Assembly: GCF_030758315.1 (NCBI RefSeq)
Contig: NZ_CP132336.1
Location: 4,059,001-4,123,000, forward strand
Length of the DNA: 64,000 nt
Source of the DNA: Pararhizobium sp. IMCC3301
Lineage (GTDB): Bacteria > Pseudomonadota > Alphaproteobacteria > Rhizobiales > GCA-2746425
Direction of reading: 5' to 3'
A model generated the notes under the pieces. That model saw only the letters and a list, made by a program, of their open reading frames with translations, had not been told where the DNA came from and did not search any database. The stretch's first letter is position 1. Each line of letters begins with the position of its first letter. Made by a program: the position numbers and the translations under genes. Positions 46,448-56,838 of this stretch are shown here, piece after piece.

Positions 46448-49111
46448 TCAGTCACTACCGATCAGGCGATTGACGATGTCGGCGACATTTGAAGAAAGCC
46501 CGGACTGCTCACGAAGTTTTTCAAGAGCAAGCCGCGCCAGCCGCTGGCGGCCGGGTTCCAGTTTGCGCCATGACCTCAATCCTTCCAGCAAGCGCGCTGC
46601 GATTTGTGGATTATGCGTGTCGAGCGCACCGACCTGTCGCGTCAGAAACTGGTAGCCGGCGCCGTCAACACGGTTGAATTGCTGGAAATTCGAGGCAAAT
46701 CCACCAATCAGCGAGCGCACCCGGTTGGGGTTTTCCATGCTGAAAACCGGATCGTGCAGAAGCGCGCGGACAGTGCTCAGCGTTTCATCGCTGTTCGTCA
46801 TCGCCTGCAGCGTCAGCCATTTGTCCATCACCAGGCCATTGCTGTCGAACCGCTCATACATATCGACCAGCGGCTCTGCGCGTTCTGTCCGGCCCTGGCG
46901 GCAAAGCGCCATCAGGGCAGCCATTCGGTCCGTCATGTTGTCAGCTTGCATCGCCTGCCGCGCAGCAAGGGCGGCATATTCGCTCTTGTCGGTTGCCACA
47001 AGCAGGCGCAGCGCCGCATTTTTCAGAGCCCGGCGTGCCGCATTGGTCGCATCGGTGGCGGTATCATTGGCCTTCACGAAACGCTGATAGAGCCCGGCCA
47101 GATCATCTTCCAGGCTAAGTGCAACATAGGCATCAATATAGGCATGGGCATGGGCGATTGCATCCGGATTGAACCCGGTTCCCACGGCTTCGGCCACATC
47201 CTGCAACTGGGGAAGCTGAACGCATTGTGCCTTGAAACTGTTGTCCAGGGCGTCATTGGCAAGCAGCGAGGCCAAAGCGGCAACCAGCGGCAGCGGCGGT
47301 TGTGGTTTCTGTCCGGTCAGAATGGCAGTGTTCGCAGCCTTCAGAGAAGTCATCGCCAGATTCTGCACCGCCTGCCAGCGATTGAACGGATCACTGTCCC
47401 GCTCCGCGATAAAGACCTGATCTTCCGGGCTTTGTTTTTGCTCCAGCACAATCGGCGCAGAAAAGTTGCGGTTGATCGAAAGCCGCGCATCTTGCGGCAC
47501 ATTGTCAAACCGGAAGCCCTGGGCTTTGTCGCTCAACAGCAACATGTCTGTTTCACCATTGCTGCCAACCACCGCGACATCTTCCCCGTTCGGGCCGACA
47601 TAGCCGAAGGCAAGGGGGATCGTCAGGGCCGGGCGCTCGCCGTCGATATGCGGAAGCTCGGAGAATCTCTGCGAGATTGTCAGCCTCCGGCTGCCATCTT
47701 CATGATGCATCTCATCAATCTTGACCACCGGTGTCCCGGCCTGATGGTACCAGTGCGAAAAATTACTCAGATCGGTGTCATTGGCATCTTCGAAACTGGA
47801 TAGAAACGCTTCAATGGTGGTGGCTTCGCCATCATGGCGTTCAAAATACAGATCCATGCCCTTGCGAAATCCGTCGCGCCCCAGAATCGTATCGATCATG
47901 CGCACCAGTTCCGCGCCCTTATTGTAGACCGTTGCGGTGTAGAAATTGTCGATCTCTTCGTAGACTTCCGGGCGCACCGGATGGGCCAGCGGGCCCTGGT
48001 CCTCGGGAAACTGCCGCGCCAGCAGTGAACGCACATCGCCGATGCGCTGCACCGCCGCAGAGCGCATATCGGCAGAGAATTCCTGATCGCGATAGACGGT
48101 CAGACCTTCCTTCAGACAGAGTTGAAACCAGTCACGGCAGGTAATGCGGTTGCCCGTCCAATTGTGAAAATATTCATGGGCGATCACCCGCTCGACGCCA
48201 TAATAATCAGCGTCCGTAGCGGCTTCCGGGTCGGTCAGGACATATTTGTCATTGAAGACATTGAGGCCCTTGTTTTCCATCGCCCCCATGTTGAAGTCGG
48301 ACACTGCGACAATCATGAAAATATCAAGATCATATTCCCGGCCGAAGCGTTCCTCGTCCCAGCGCATGGAGCGTTTCAGTGCATCCATGGCGTAGTCGCA
48401 CTTGCCCTCATTGCCATGCTCGACAAAAATCCGCAGCACGACCTTGCGTCCGCTTTGTGTTGTGAAACTGTCTTCGACACAGGCCAGATCGCCAGCCACC
48501 AGAGCAAACAGATAAGACGGTTTTGGAAAGGGATCGTGCCACACAGCATAATGCCGGCCGGAGCCATGAAACTTGTCGGCGCCTGCAAGCGGTCCGCTTT
48601 CGATCTGGTTGCCATTGGACAGCAGCACCGGCGCTTCAACCAGGTCTGCCTCAATGCGCACCGTGTAGGTGCTCAACACGTCGGGCCGGTCATAGAAATA
48701 GGTAATGCGCCGAAATCCCTCGGCCTCGCATTGAGTGCAATAGGCCGACCCGGACCGATAAAGCCCCATCAGTTTCTTGTTTGCCCTGGGATTCAGTCTG
48801 GTGACAATTTTAACAGTAAATTCGCCGGCTGGCGGGTGGTGGATTGTCAGTTTGTCGGGCGTTGCAGAATAGGCGGTTTCCGCCAGTGCGGCACCATTGA
48901 TCTCGATGGCCTGAAGTACCAGACCATCGCCAACGAAGTCGACAATGGCATCATCTGCGGCACCCGGCCGCTTCGATAATGTCAGGGTTGCCGTAACATC
49001 CGTGACTTCGTTCCCCAACTCAAACAACAGATCGGTATGCTCAATTGCGAACGGCGTTGGCTGATAGTCCTTGAGGCGGATGGCCTGCTTGCGACGGTTT
49101 TGTGTTGTCAT
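46448..49111 (-). CDS. pepN: Aminopeptidase N (M1 family)
   Basis: Zinc aminopeptidase of 887 residues that trims N-terminal residues from peptides in the cytosol. Diagnostic motifs are the substrate-binding GAMEN in FNMGAMENKGLNVF and the zinc site AHEYFHNWTGNR with the third ligand Glu in LKEGLTVYRDQEF. The start at 49111 (MTTQNRRKQ) is preferred over an upstream in-frame ATG that adds 30 unrelated residues. A C-terminal helical domain follows as in the bacterial enzyme. Confidence 0.95.
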   Translation of the reverse strand: MTTQNRRKQAIRLKDYQPTPFAIEHTDLLFELGNEVTDVTATLTLSKRPGAADDAIVDFVGDGLVLQAIEINGAALAETAYSATPDKLTIHHPPAGEFTVKIVTRLNPRANKKLMGLYRSGSAYCTQCEAEGFRRITYFYDRPDVLSTYTVRIEADLVEAPVLLSNGNQIESGPLAGADKFHGSGRHYAVWHDPFPKPSYLFALVAGDLACVEDSFTTQSGRKVVLRIFVEHGNEGKCDYAMDALKRSMRWDEERFGREYDLDIFMIVAVSDFNMGAMENKGLNVFNDKYVLTDPEAATDADYYGVERVIAHEYFHNWTGNRITCRDWFQLCLKEGLTVYRDQEFSADMRSAAVQRIGDVRSLLARQFPEDQGPLAHPVRPEVYEEIDNFYTATVYNKGAELVRMIDTILGRDGFRKGMDLYFERHDGEATTIEAFLSSFEDANDTDLSNFSHWYHQAGTPVVKIDEMHHEDGSRRLTISQRFSELPHIDGERPALTIPLAFGYVGPNGEDVAVVGSNGETDMLLLSDKAQGFRFDNVPQDARLSINRNFSAPIVLEQKQSPEDQVFIAERDSDPFNRWQAVQNLAMTSLKAANTAILTGQKPQPPLPLVAALASLLANDALDNSFKAQCVQLPQLQDVAEAVGTGFNPDAIAHAHAYIDAYVALSLEDDLAGLYQRFVKANDTATDATNAARRALKNAALRLLVATDKSEYAALAARQAMQADNMTDRMAALMALCRQGRTERAEPLVDMYERFDSNGLVMDKWLTLQAMTNSDETLSTVRALLHDPVFSMENPNRVRSLIGGFASNFQQFNRVDGAGYQFLTRQVGALDTHNPQIAARLLEGLRSWRKLEPGRQRLARLALEKLREQSGLSSNVADIVNRLIGSD

Positions 49112-49296
49112 GAAAAGTCCAGCTGATGAAACGGGTGGCGGGGCCAGTGCAGGGTAGGACGGCCTGATCGTGACTGTTGATATAAAGCTTCCAGGCCGCA
49201 CCGCAAAGCCGCCGCAGGGAAAAAGTCAGCCGGGCACACATTTATCCGGTTTCTGCCAATCAGGTTTCTGCCGTGTCCATCACGAGATCGAAACCT

Positions 49297-49740
49297 TCAG
49301 GCCGTCATCCAGTAATCAGTAATGATCTGCGATAAAGGGCTGTAAGCACCTTTTAGGCTGGACTTCGGCAAATAAAGGATGGTGCCCTGTCGGCTGGAGG
49401 GGTCCATGGGGTCCGGCTGAAAAGGGCGATCAGAATTTTCTGCATCTGCGGCCGGCATCATGACAATCACCGGGATTTTCTCAAAACCCCGCACGTCGCG
49501 GAAAGCTTGCAGAAACTGCCCGACATCCACACTGGCCTGCGTCGCATCCAGCAGAATCAATTCCGCCGGAGGCTTGGCATTCGTCGCCTGCAGCTTGAAG
49601 GATTCCACACACGCCAGAGCGTCGTCATAGGTCACAATGGCGATTTTTTGAGCCAACTGTCCAAGAGAATGACGGATGTCGGATGCGGCGCCTATCAGCG
49701 CGATCACAAGATCGGCATGCTTCTGGTCAAAAATAGGCAT
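49297..49740 (-). CDS. Degenerate receiver-domain protein
   Basis: Single-domain protein of 147 residues with the fold pattern of a response-regulator receiver. D65 in LILLDATQ matches the phosphorylation site and K126 in LYLPKSS the conserved lysine, but the acidic pair after strand 1 is replaced (LVIALIGAAS), and the motif after strand 4 reads VMMPAAD. It is probably a pseudo-receiver or an atypical regulator. The start at 49740 is the first ATG; a longer frame would need TTG. It is in line with pepN and the PAS kinase. Confidence 0.7.
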   Translation of the reverse strand: MPIFDQKHADLVIALIGAASDIRHSLGQLAQKIAIVTYDDALACVESFKLQATNAKPPAELILLDATQASVDVGQFLQAFRDVRGFEKIPVIVMMPAADAENSDRPFQPDPMDPSSRQGTILYLPKSSLKGAYSPLSQIITDYWMTA

Positions 49741-49914
49741 GAGATTTTTGGCCTTGCCGGAACGCTGTATCGGATGATCCACCTTAAAGTGCAAAGACCA
49801 ATAAAGAGTGAATCGCGGCCAGGCAGCGGGTGCTGCCCCCTTCGATAACCTACCTCGACCGTGCCGCCATGCCCGCAGCTGTCTCAGTCGTGGAAGGTTT
49901 GCAGCGAATATTGG

Positions 49915-51627
49915 TCACAGATCGACATGTTGAAACGCGTCCACATCAAAAAGGCCTTTATCGGTGATTTTAAGGTGAGGGATCACCGGCAGCGGTAGAA
50001 ACGCAATCTGCAGAAACGGCTCCGGCAGGCGGCATCCAAGGTCTTTGGCGGCTTTGCGCAACGGGATCAATCCCGTGTGAACCTGTTCGTGCGGCAACTC
50101 ACTCATAAGACCGGCAATCGGCAGCGCAAATTCGGCGAGTATGTTGCCATCCGCCACCACGACAAAGCCGCCCTGAAGGTCAATCAGCCGGTTGGCGGCT
50201 ATGGCCATGTCGGCATCATTCATCCCCAGCACGGTGATGTTGTGGCTGTCATGGCCGACGGAGGAGGCCAGCGCGCCTTTTTGCAGGCCGAATCCTTCGA
50301 CAAAGCCGAGGCCGGACAGCGGCAGCGATGCTGTGGATTTGCCATGGCGTTCAATGACGCCAAGCTTTGCCAGATCAGTCTGCGTATCAGCTGTCAGAAA
50401 TCCGTCTGCCGCCGGGGCGTTGCGGCGCAGATGTTGGGTCAGAATCAGACCGGCCTCAACGCCAATGACGGAAATCTCACGCGATGGTCCGGGCATCTGA
50501 AAATGCGCCGCCGTCACCGCATCGGCTTTGACACTGTTCTGTCCGACCGCGGCAATGCTGCGGCGTGTGCGAAACAGGGCCTCATTCACCGGTCTGCCTG
50601 CTGATATGACCTGGTCCACCCGGCAATCTTCCAGCGAGGACAACAGCGCGATATCGGCGCGATAGCCCGGTGCAATCAGACCCCGGTCCCAGAGGCGAAA
50701 GGCCTTGGCGGCGGACCAACTGGCAAGCCGGTAGACATGATGCAACGGCCGGCCAAGGCCAATCGCCGTGCGGATCATGTAATCCAGATGACCTTCTTCG
50801 GCGATCTCCATCGGATTGCGGTCATCTGTGCAGAACGCCACAAAACTCGAGGTGTTTTCATCGATGATTTCCGCCAGGGCATGAAGATCCTTGGAAACCG
50901 AGCCTTCGCGAATCAAAATGGTCAGGCCCTTGCGCAGTTTTTCGCGCGCCTCTTTGGCAGTGGTCGCCTCGTGTTCCGTGGCGATGCCGGTGGCGGAATA
51001 TGCGTTCAGCTGCTTGCCGGAGAGCAGCGGCGCATGCCCGTCCTTCGGCCGGTCGGCAAACAACACCAGCTTTTCCAGCATGTCGGCCTCACCGGCCAGC
51101 ACACCGGGAAAATTCATCACTTCCGCCAGACCGATGACCTTCCTGTGGGTCATGAAGGGTTGCAGATCATTGGCCGCAAGTGTTGCGCCGGAGGTTTCAA
51201 ATGCGGTTGCCGGAACACAGGACGACAATTGGACCCGCAAATCCATGATGGTTTGCTCTGCGCAGTCGAGAAAATAACGAATCCCCACGGCACCCAGCAC
51301 ATTGGCGATTTCATGCGGATCACAAATAGCGGTCGTGACACCATGCGGCAGGACACAGCGATCAAACTCCAGCGGTGTGACAAGCGAGGATTCCACATGC
51401 AGATGCGTATCAATGAAGCCCGGCACCGCCGTCAGGCCGCTGCCGTCGATCTCGGTTCTGCCCTGATAGCTTTCGGCAATCCCGACAATCGTATCGCCGG
51501 TGATTGCGATATCGCCGTCGAACAATACCCCGGTTATGATATCCAGCGTGCGGATATTCTTGATCACCAGATCAGCCGGTTCATCACCTTTGGCCTGCTC
51601 GATTCTGGCCTTCAGATTACTTTCCAT
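49915..51627 (-). CDS. ade: Adenine deaminase
   Basis: Amidohydrolase-family enzyme converting adenine to hypoxanthine for purine salvage. The metal site begins with [12 protein letters not shown], followed by [18 protein letters not shown] and [11 protein letters not shown]; the C-terminal domain characteristic of Ade includes [15 protein letters not shown]. The start at 51627 has AAAGGAC 7 bases upstream and gives 570 residues; an ATG 20 codons earlier is less likely. It is divergent from folD across 138 bases that hold both promoters. Confidence 0.93.
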   Translation of the reverse strand: MESNLKARIEQAKGDEPADLVIKNIRTLDIITGVLFDGDIAITGDTIVGIAESYQGRTEIDGSGLTAVPGFIDTHLHVESSLVTPLEFDRCVLPHGVTTAICDPHEIANVLGAVGIRYFLDCAEQTIMDLRVQLSSCVPATAFETSGATLAANDLQPFMTHRKVIGLAEVMNFPGVLAGEADMLEKLVLFADRPKDGHAPLLSGKQLNAYSATGIATEHEATTAKEAREKLRKGLTILIREGSVSKDLHALAEIIDENTSSFVAFCTDDRNPMEIAEEGHLDYMIRTAIGLGRPLHHVYRLASWSAAKAFRLWDRGLIAPGYRADIALLSSLEDCRVDQVISAGRPVNEALFRTRRSIAAVGQNSVKADAVTAAHFQMPGPSREISVIGVEAGLILTQHLRRNAPAADGFLTADTQTDLAKLGVIERHGKSTASLPLSGLGFVEGFGLQKGALASSVGHDSHNITVLGMNDADMAIAANRLIDLQGGFVVVADGNILAEFALPIAGLMSELPHEQVHTGLIPLRKAAKDLGCRLPEPFLQIAFLPLPVIPHLKITDKGLFDVDAFQHVDL

Positions 51628-51765
51628 GATTTTGTCCTTTGCCGGATCATGCCGTGTCGCATTGGCATCCGCAAGACAGCGCTGCATTGCAATACTTATT
51701 CGGGCGTGATTTGTATCTCATTAAATCGGAAGCGGGCTGTTGCCCGGCAGAATCAGGAAGCTTTT

Positions 51766-52683
51766 ATGTCGCAAGCGCAGATCATCAGCGGTAAAACCCT
51801 TGCCGCAACCGTGGTTGAAACCGTCAAACAGGCGACCGCCCGACTGATTGCGCAGACCGGCATAATTCCGGGCATTGCGGTCGTTATTGTCGGCGAAGAC
51901 CCGGCCAGCCAGGTCTATGTCCGTTCCAAGGGAAAAAGGGCCGAGGAGTGCGGGTTTCTGTCGCGCACCCACCGGCTCGATGCCGGCACCAGCGAGGCCG
52001 ATCTGCTGACGCTGGTTGAAAGCCTCAATGCCGACGCTGCGATTCACGGTATTCTGGTGCAATTGCCGCTGCCTCAACACATCTCTGAGGAAAAAATTGT
52101 TGAAAGCATCTTGCCGGAAAAGGATGTCGACGGCTTTCACCCCATCAATGTCGGATTGCTCAGTTCGGGAAACCGCAGCCGGGCGATGATCCCCTGTACC
52201 CCTGCCGGCAGCCTGATGCTGGCAAAACAGGCACTTGGCGAGAACTTGAGCGGGCTCAATGCGGTGGTCGTCGGCCGTTCCAATATCGTCGGCAAGCCGA
52301 TGGCGGCGTTGCTGCTGCAGGAAAGCTGCACCGTGACCATTGCCCATAGCCGCACCCGGGAAATTGAGGCGCTGTGCCGCAATGCGGATCTTCTGGTGGC
52401 GGCGGTCGGGCGGCCGCAAATGATCAATGCCGGTTGGATCAAGCCCGGTGCAACAATCATCGATGTTGGCATCAACCGCGTTGATGCACCGGAAAAGGGC
52501 GAGGGCAAGACCCGTCTCGTCGGGGATGTGGATTTTGATGCCGCGCTTGGCGTTGCCGGGGCAATCACACCGGTTCCCGGCGGTGTCGGCGTGATGACCA
52601 TTGCCATGTTGATGGCCAACACCGCAATTGCGGCCGCGCGCGCTGCAGGACGGGCGGACCTAGAGCCGGATCTGTCGCTCTAA
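51766..52683 (+). CDS. folD: Bifunctional methylene-THF dehydrogenase/cyclohydrolase FolD
   Basis: Interconverts 5,10-methylene-, methenyl- and 10-formyl-tetrahydrofolate for purine and methyl supply. The 305-residue product has the signature Y/K region [27 protein letters not shown], the Rossmann stretch [17 protein letters not shown] and the C-terminal [14 protein letters not shown]. The start at 51766 has AGGAAG upstream; the open frame extends far upstream without homology. The stop overlaps that of the convergent helicase gene by 4 bases. Confidence 0.96.
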   Translation: MSQAQIISGKTLAATVVETVKQATARLIAQTGIIPGIAVVIVGEDPASQVYVRSKGKRAEECGFLSRTHRLDAGTSEADLLTLVESLNADAAIHGILVQLPLPQHISEEKIVESILPEKDVDGFHPINVGLLSSGNRSRAMIPCTPAGSLMLAKQALGENLSGLNAVVVGRSNIVGKPMAALLLQESCTVTIAHSRTREIEALCRNADLLVAAVGRPQMINAGWIKPGATIIDVGINRVDAPEKGEGKTRLVGDVDFDAALGVAGAITPVPGGVGVMTIAMLMANTAIAAARAAGRADLEPDLSL

Positions 52684-53786
52684 CGCACAATGGTCAGGGT
52701 TTTTGCGGCGCGTGTGACGGCAGTATAGAGCCAGCGCTCGCGATGCTCGCGGAAGGCAAAGCTTTCATCGAACAGCACAACATCGTCCCATTGCGAGCCC
52801 TGCGCCTTGTGCACCGTCAGTACATAGCCAAAATCAAACTCGTCGGATTTGCGCCGTTCCGGCCAGGATAATTCAGATTCCCGCCCCTGAAAGAACTCAG
52901 GCCGCACCCGGACCCGGGTCTGGCGCGATTTGACCCCCTGAATGATCGGCGGCGGGTCGGGCAGAAGACGCAGATCATACAGTCCGACGCGGCTTTCTTT
53001 GGCGCTGGCCACCACCCACAGGCTGCCGTTCAGCAGGCCCTTTTTCTTGTTGTTGCGCAGGCAGATCAGCCGCTCTCCCGGATGTGGCATCGAGCCGTCA
53101 TAGGATTGCAGCGCACGCATGCGGGCATTGTAATTCATCCGCGTGACATTGCGTCCCACCAGAGCCTGATCTGCAGCCATCATCAGCTCTGAGTCTATAT
53201 CGCGGCGCGAAATCACCTGGCTTTCGCCATACTGGCCATACTCCAGTTTCTGGCCTTCGCGGATGCGCATCGACATCTCGATGATCGGATTATCGCGGGC
53301 CTGGCGATGCACCTCGGTCAGCAGAAAATCCGGCTCATGCTCGGTAAAGAAACCGCCGCCCTTGACCGGCGGCAATTGCGCCGGATCGCCAAGAACCAGC
53401 ACTTTTGTGCCGAACGACAGGAGATCGCGCCCCAGATCTTCATCGACCATAGAGCATTCATCGATGATGATCAGATCCGCCTTGCCGGCTGGACTGTCGC
53501 GGTTCAGGGTGAATGTCGGATCAGCGCCGGTTTCCTCGTCGGGCCGGTAGATCAGGCTGTGGATCGTGCCGGCGTCCTCGCAGCCCTTTTCCCGCAGCAC
53601 CTGGGCCGCCTTGCCGGTGAAAGCGGCAAATTCCACCGGGCCTTCGACACCTTCGGCCAGATGCCGGGCCAGCGTGGTTTTGCCGGTCCCGGCATAGCCG
53701 AACAGGCGAAACACCTGGGAGGCGCTGTCAGTAATCCATTCCGATACCAGAGACAGCGCCTGATCCTGTTCCGGCGACCACTGCAT
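52680..53786 (-). CDS. RecD-like ATP-dependent DNA helicase
   Basis: Superfamily 1B helicase of 368 residues. Motif I is GYAGTGKTT, motif [10 protein letters not shown], motif [17 protein letters not shown], and the C-terminal motif V/VI region [18 protein letters not shown] and [11 protein letters not shown]. It lacks the N-terminal extensions of RecD2 and is closer in size to Dda-like enzymes. The cellular role is not known; DNA repair is likely. It shares one base with the preceding ABC-F gene (TGATG), so the two are translationally coupled. Confidence 0.9.
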   Translation of the reverse strand: MQWSPEQDQALSLVSEWITDSASQVFRLFGYAGTGKTTLARHLAEGVEGPVEFAAFTGKAAQVLREKGCEDAGTIHSLIYRPDEETGADPTFTLNRDSPAGKADLIIIDECSMVDEDLGRDLLSFGTKVLVLGDPAQLPPVKGGGFFTEHEPDFLLTEVHRQARDNPIIEMSMRIREGQKLEYGQYGESQVISRRDIDSELMMAADQALVGRNVTRMNYNARMRALQSYDGSMPHPGERLICLRNNKKKGLLNGSLWVVASAKESRVGLYDLRLLPDPPPIIQGVKSRQTRVRVRPEFFQGRESELSWPERRKSDEFDFGYVLTVHKAQGSQWDDVVLFDESFAFREHRERWLYTAVTRAAKTLTIVR

Positions 53787-55597
53787 CAGGCGGCATCCCC
53801 AGTTTCGATCTCCTCGCGCAACAGCTCAAGTTCGAGCCATTTTTCCTCATGCTCAGCCAGCTTTTGCTGTGTCGCTTCCAGCTCTTTCACGGTTTTTGCA
53901 AAAGTCTCCGGCTGCTTGGCAAATAGCTTGGGATCGGCCATCACGCTTTCCAGCGAGGCAATTGTAGTGCCCAGCCGGTCAATTTCAGCGGGCAGGGTTT
54001 TCAAGGCATGTTGCTGGTTGAAACTGAGCTTGGCTCTGGTCTTCGCGGTTCCGCCCAGCTTGTTGGCTTTGCGGCTTTTTGATTTGCCTTGCGGCTTGTT
54101 CTCGGGGCGTTTGCCACGCTGGGTCAGCATGTCGGAATAGCCGCCGGGATAGTCCTGCCAATTGCCATCGCCCTCGCTCGATAGAGTGCTGGTGACGGTG
54201 CGGTCGAGAAAATCCCGGTCATGACTGACCAGAATGACCGTGCCGGAATAGTCGGCAATCAGTTCCTGCAACAGATCAAGCGTATCGAGATCCAGATCAT
54301 TGGTCGGCTCGTCGAGCACCAGCAGATTGGACGGCTTTGCCAGCGCGCGTGCAAGCATCGCCCGGGCGCGCTCGCCGCCGGAAAGCTTCCCGACAGCCGT
54401 TCCAGCCTGCTCCGGTGTGAACAGGAAATCCTTCATGTAACTGAAAACATGGCGTTGCTGATCTCCGACCATCAGCATGTCGCCAACACCGCCGGTCAGC
54501 ACGTCTTTCAGGCTTTGCGTGTCATCAAGCTGCTCGCGCTTCTGGTCGAGTGTCAGCATTTCCAGATTGGCACCCAGCTTGATGCTGCCGCTGTCCGGCT
54601 CGATCTGCCCGGTGAGGAGCTTCACAAGGGTGGTTTTGCCGGCTCCGTTCGGCCCGACAATACCAATCCGGTCGCCCCGGTTGATGCGCACGGAAAAGCC
54701 GGAAACCACGCTGCGCCCGTCATAGGATTTGGCAATCTCCGTCGCCTCAATGACGCGCTTGCCAGAGCTTTCTGCCTCTGCCGCCTGCATGTCGACAGAA
54801 CCAGTGCGCTGGCGCAGATTGCGGCGCGTGTCGCGCAGGGCATGAAGCCCGTCGAGACGCCGGACATTGCGTTTGCGCCGTGCGGTTACCCCGTAGCGCA
54901 GCCAGTGTTCTTCGCGAACAATCTTGCGGTCGAGCTTGTGGCGCTCGGTTTCCTCTTCTTCCAGAACCTTGTCGCGCCAGCTCTCAAACCCGGAAAATCC
55001 CACGTTGATGCGGCGGGTAACGCCTCGGTCAATCCAGACAGTCGCACCTGTCAGACGCTCCAGAAAGGCGCGGTCATGGCTGATCAGCACAAAGGCGGAG
55101 CGCATCGACTGCAGTTCACGCTCCAGCCATTCAATCGTCGGCAGGTCAAGGTGGTTGGTCGGCTCATCGAGAAACAGAATATCGGGTTCCGGCGCAATGG
55201 CCCGGGCCAATGCAACGCGGCGTCCCTCGCCCCCGGACAGGGTTGCCGGGTTTTCCGTGCCATCCAGACCCAACTCGCCCAGCAGATACAGCGCACGGTA
55301 ATTCTCATCACCTTCGGTCAGACCGGCCTCGACATATTCCAGAGTGGTGGCATAGCCGGAAAAGTCCGGCTCCTGCGGCAGATAGCGCGTTGTTGTGCCG
55401 GACTGCATGACCGGCGTGCCCTTGTCGGCTTCAACCAGTCCTGCAGCGATTTTCAGCAAGGTGGATTTGCCGGAACCGTTGCGTCCGACGAGAGCAATCC
55501 GCTCACCCTCATGGATCAGCAGTTCCGCTCCTTCCAGCAGCGGCGTGCCGCCAAAGGTCAGGTGAACGTCTTGCAGTGTCAGAAGGGGAGCGGCCAT
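53786..55597 (-). CDS. uup: ABC-F family ATPase, Uup-type
   Basis: Cytosolic protein of 603 residues with two ATP-binding cassettes and no membrane domain. Cassette 1 has GRNGSGKST, LSGGEGRRVALARA and FLDEPTNHLD; cassette 2 has GPNGAGKTT, LSGGERARAMLARAL and VLDEPTNDLD. A linker of arm type joins them, and the C-terminal 80 residues form the coiled-coil typical of Uup. ABC-F proteins act on ribosomes, and Uup is also linked to DNA precise excision. The start at 55597 (MAAPLLTLQDV) fits the family. Confidence 0.9.
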   Translation of the reverse strand: MAAPLLTLQDVHLTFGGTPLLEGAELLIHEGERIALVGRNGSGKSTLLKIAAGLVEADKGTPVMQSGTTTRYLPQEPDFSGYATTLEYVEAGLTEGDENYRALYLLGELGLDGTENPATLSGGEGRRVALARAIAPEPDILFLDEPTNHLDLPTIEWLERELQSMRSAFVLISHDRAFLERLTGATVWIDRGVTRRINVGFSGFESWRDKVLEEEETERHKLDRKIVREEHWLRYGVTARRKRNVRRLDGLHALRDTRRNLRQRTGSVDMQAAEAESSGKRVIEATEIAKSYDGRSVVSGFSVRINRGDRIGIVGPNGAGKTTLVKLLTGQIEPDSGSIKLGANLEMLTLDQKREQLDDTQSLKDVLTGGVGDMLMVGDQQRHVFSYMKDFLFTPEQAGTAVGKLSGGERARAMLARALAKPSNLLVLDEPTNDLDLDTLDLLQELIADYSGTVILVSHDRDFLDRTVTSTLSSEGDGNWQDYPGGYSDMLTQRGKRPENKPQGKSKSRKANKLGGTAKTRAKLSFNQQHALKTLPAEIDRLGTTIASLESVMADPKLFAKQPETFAKTVKELEATQQKLAEHEEKWLELELLREEIETGDAA

Positions 55598-55710
55598 TGT
55601 TTTCCGGGAATGATTCTCTGTGAACGCTCTATATGTGCGATCAGCAGACCGGATGCAAAGAGAATGGCGACAAAAAACGCCCGCTGGACAATCAGGAAGC
55701 CGGGCGCACA

Positions 55711-55740
55711 AGAAAAAGGGCGGCCCGCAGACCGCCCTTC
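55711..55740 (-). terminator. Terminator of the pyrimidine catabolism operon
   Basis: Read on the minus strand: stem AAGGGCGG / CCGCCCTT with an 8-base loop, then TTTCTT. It lies about 23 bases after the stop of the substrate-binding protein gene, the last gene of the operon. Confidence 0.85.
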
Positions 55741-55762
55741 GTCAGATCAGAAGCGCTGGTGA

Positions 55763-56767
55763 TTACATTGCCATGGCTTTGTCGATCACCACATGGGTCC
55801 ACGCGCCTTCGGGTTCTTTGGAAATCACCGGATCGGAACCGCCGGCCAGCAGCGTGTCGACGGTGCGCTGATAGTCAGCCGGATCCAGCTTGCCACCACT
55901 GTCGCCGAGAAGCTTGACGATTTCGCTCATCATGCGTTTTTGATGTTTTTCGGTCTGAGCACCGGTCTCGTCGTAATCGAGCACGATTTCCGCCGCCGCA
56001 TCCGAGTTTTCTCTGGCCCATTCCCAGCCCTTCATGGAAGCTGAAACAAAGCGTGCCATCTTGTCGACGAATTCAGGGTCTTGCAGTTTGCCTTCCAGCG
56101 CATAAATGCCGTCTTCCAGAGTAGAAACGCCCTGATCTTCATATTTGAACACAACCAGTTCGTCTTCTGGAATTCCGGCGTCCAGAACCTGGCCAAATTC
56201 ATTGTAGGTCATGGTCGAAATGCAATCGGCCTGCTTTTGAATAAGCGGGTCGACATTGAAGCCCTGTTTCAGAACAGTGACGCCTTCCGGACCGCCATCT
56301 GTTGAAATACCCAGCTGTGACATCCACGACAGGAAGGGATATTCATTGCCGAAGAACCAGACACCGATGGTCCTGCCCTTGAAGTCTTCCGGGCTTTCAA
56401 TCCCGGTTTCCTTGCGGCAGGTCAGCATCAGGCCGGAGCGTTTGAAGGGCTGCGCGATGTTGACCACTGGCACCCCGCGCTCACGCGCTGCCAGGGCGGA
56501 CGGCATCCAGTTCAGCATCACGTCCGCGCCGCCGCCGGCCAGAACCTGCGGCGGGGAAATGTCCGGCGCGCCCGGCTTGATGGTGACATCAAGATCGACG
56601 TCAGAATAAAAGCCCTTTTCCAGCGCCACATAATAACCAGCAAATTGCGCCTGCGTGACCCATTGCAATTGCAGCGTCACACTTTCGGCGGCAAAGCCAC
56701 CGGTTGCAGCAAGGCCCATGCCGGCTGCAACCCCAAGAGCAAGTGCTCCTTTAAAAAATGTTTTCAT
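55763..56767 (-). CDS. ABC importer substrate-binding protein (NMT1/THI5-like)
   Basis: Periplasmic binding protein of 334 residues with a signal peptide (cleavage about residue 26, GGFAAES). The mature part has the NMT1/THI5 pattern LQLQWVTQAQFAGYYVALEKG, then KPGAPDISPPQVLAGGGADV. Relatives bind pyrimidine moieties (thiamine precursors) or flavin. Its position beside dihydropyrimidinase suggests a pyrimidine or hydantoin-like ligand (inference). GGGAG lies 6 bases before the start. It is the last gene, separated from the permease by 71 bases with a small GC hairpin. Confidence 0.88.
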   Translation of the reverse strand: MKTFFKGALALGVAAGMGLAATGGFAAESVTLQLQWVTQAQFAGYYVALEKGFYSDVDLDVTIKPGAPDISPPQVLAGGGADVMLNWMPSALAARERGVPVVNIAQPFKRSGLMLTCRKETGIESPEDFKGRTIGVWFFGNEYPFLSWMSQLGISTDGGPEGVTVLKQGFNVDPLIQKQADCISTMTYNEFGQVLDAGIPEDELVVFKYEDQGVSTLEDGIYALEGKLQDPEFVDKMARFVSASMKGWEWARENSDAAAEIVLDYDETGAQTEKHQKRMMSEIVKLLGDSGGKLDPADYQRTVDTLLAGGSDPVISKEPEGAWTHVVIDKAMAM

Positions 56768-56785
56768 TGTTGTCTCCCTGTTAGA

Positions 56786-56803
56786 GGCGCCGCACGTGGC
56801 GCT
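56786..56803 (-). promoter_or_regulatory. GC hairpin before the substrate-binding protein gene
   Basis: Stem GCGCC / GGCGC with a 6-base loop in the gap between permease and binding-protein genes, 19 bases before the start codon. It has no T-run. It may protect a processed transcript so that the binding protein is made in excess, a common arrangement in ABC operons (inference). Confidence 0.35.
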
Positions 56804-56838
56804 GGTTTGCTTCTTCAGCGATTAGTCACAGTTCAAAG

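Noticed and set aside
46604-47803. Plus-strand open frame (399 codons) inside pepN
   Set aside because: It is antisense to a complete aminopeptidase N and shows no domain or ribosome-binding site.
50737-51765. N-terminal extension of folD of about 340 codons
   Set aside because: FolD homology and a good ribosome-binding site begin at 51766; the upstream part is antisense to adenine deaminase.
54221-55762. Long plus-strand open frame (513 codons) across the ABC-F gene
   Set aside because: The minus strand encodes an intact Uup with both Walker A and signature motifs; the opposite frame is a by-product of codon bias.
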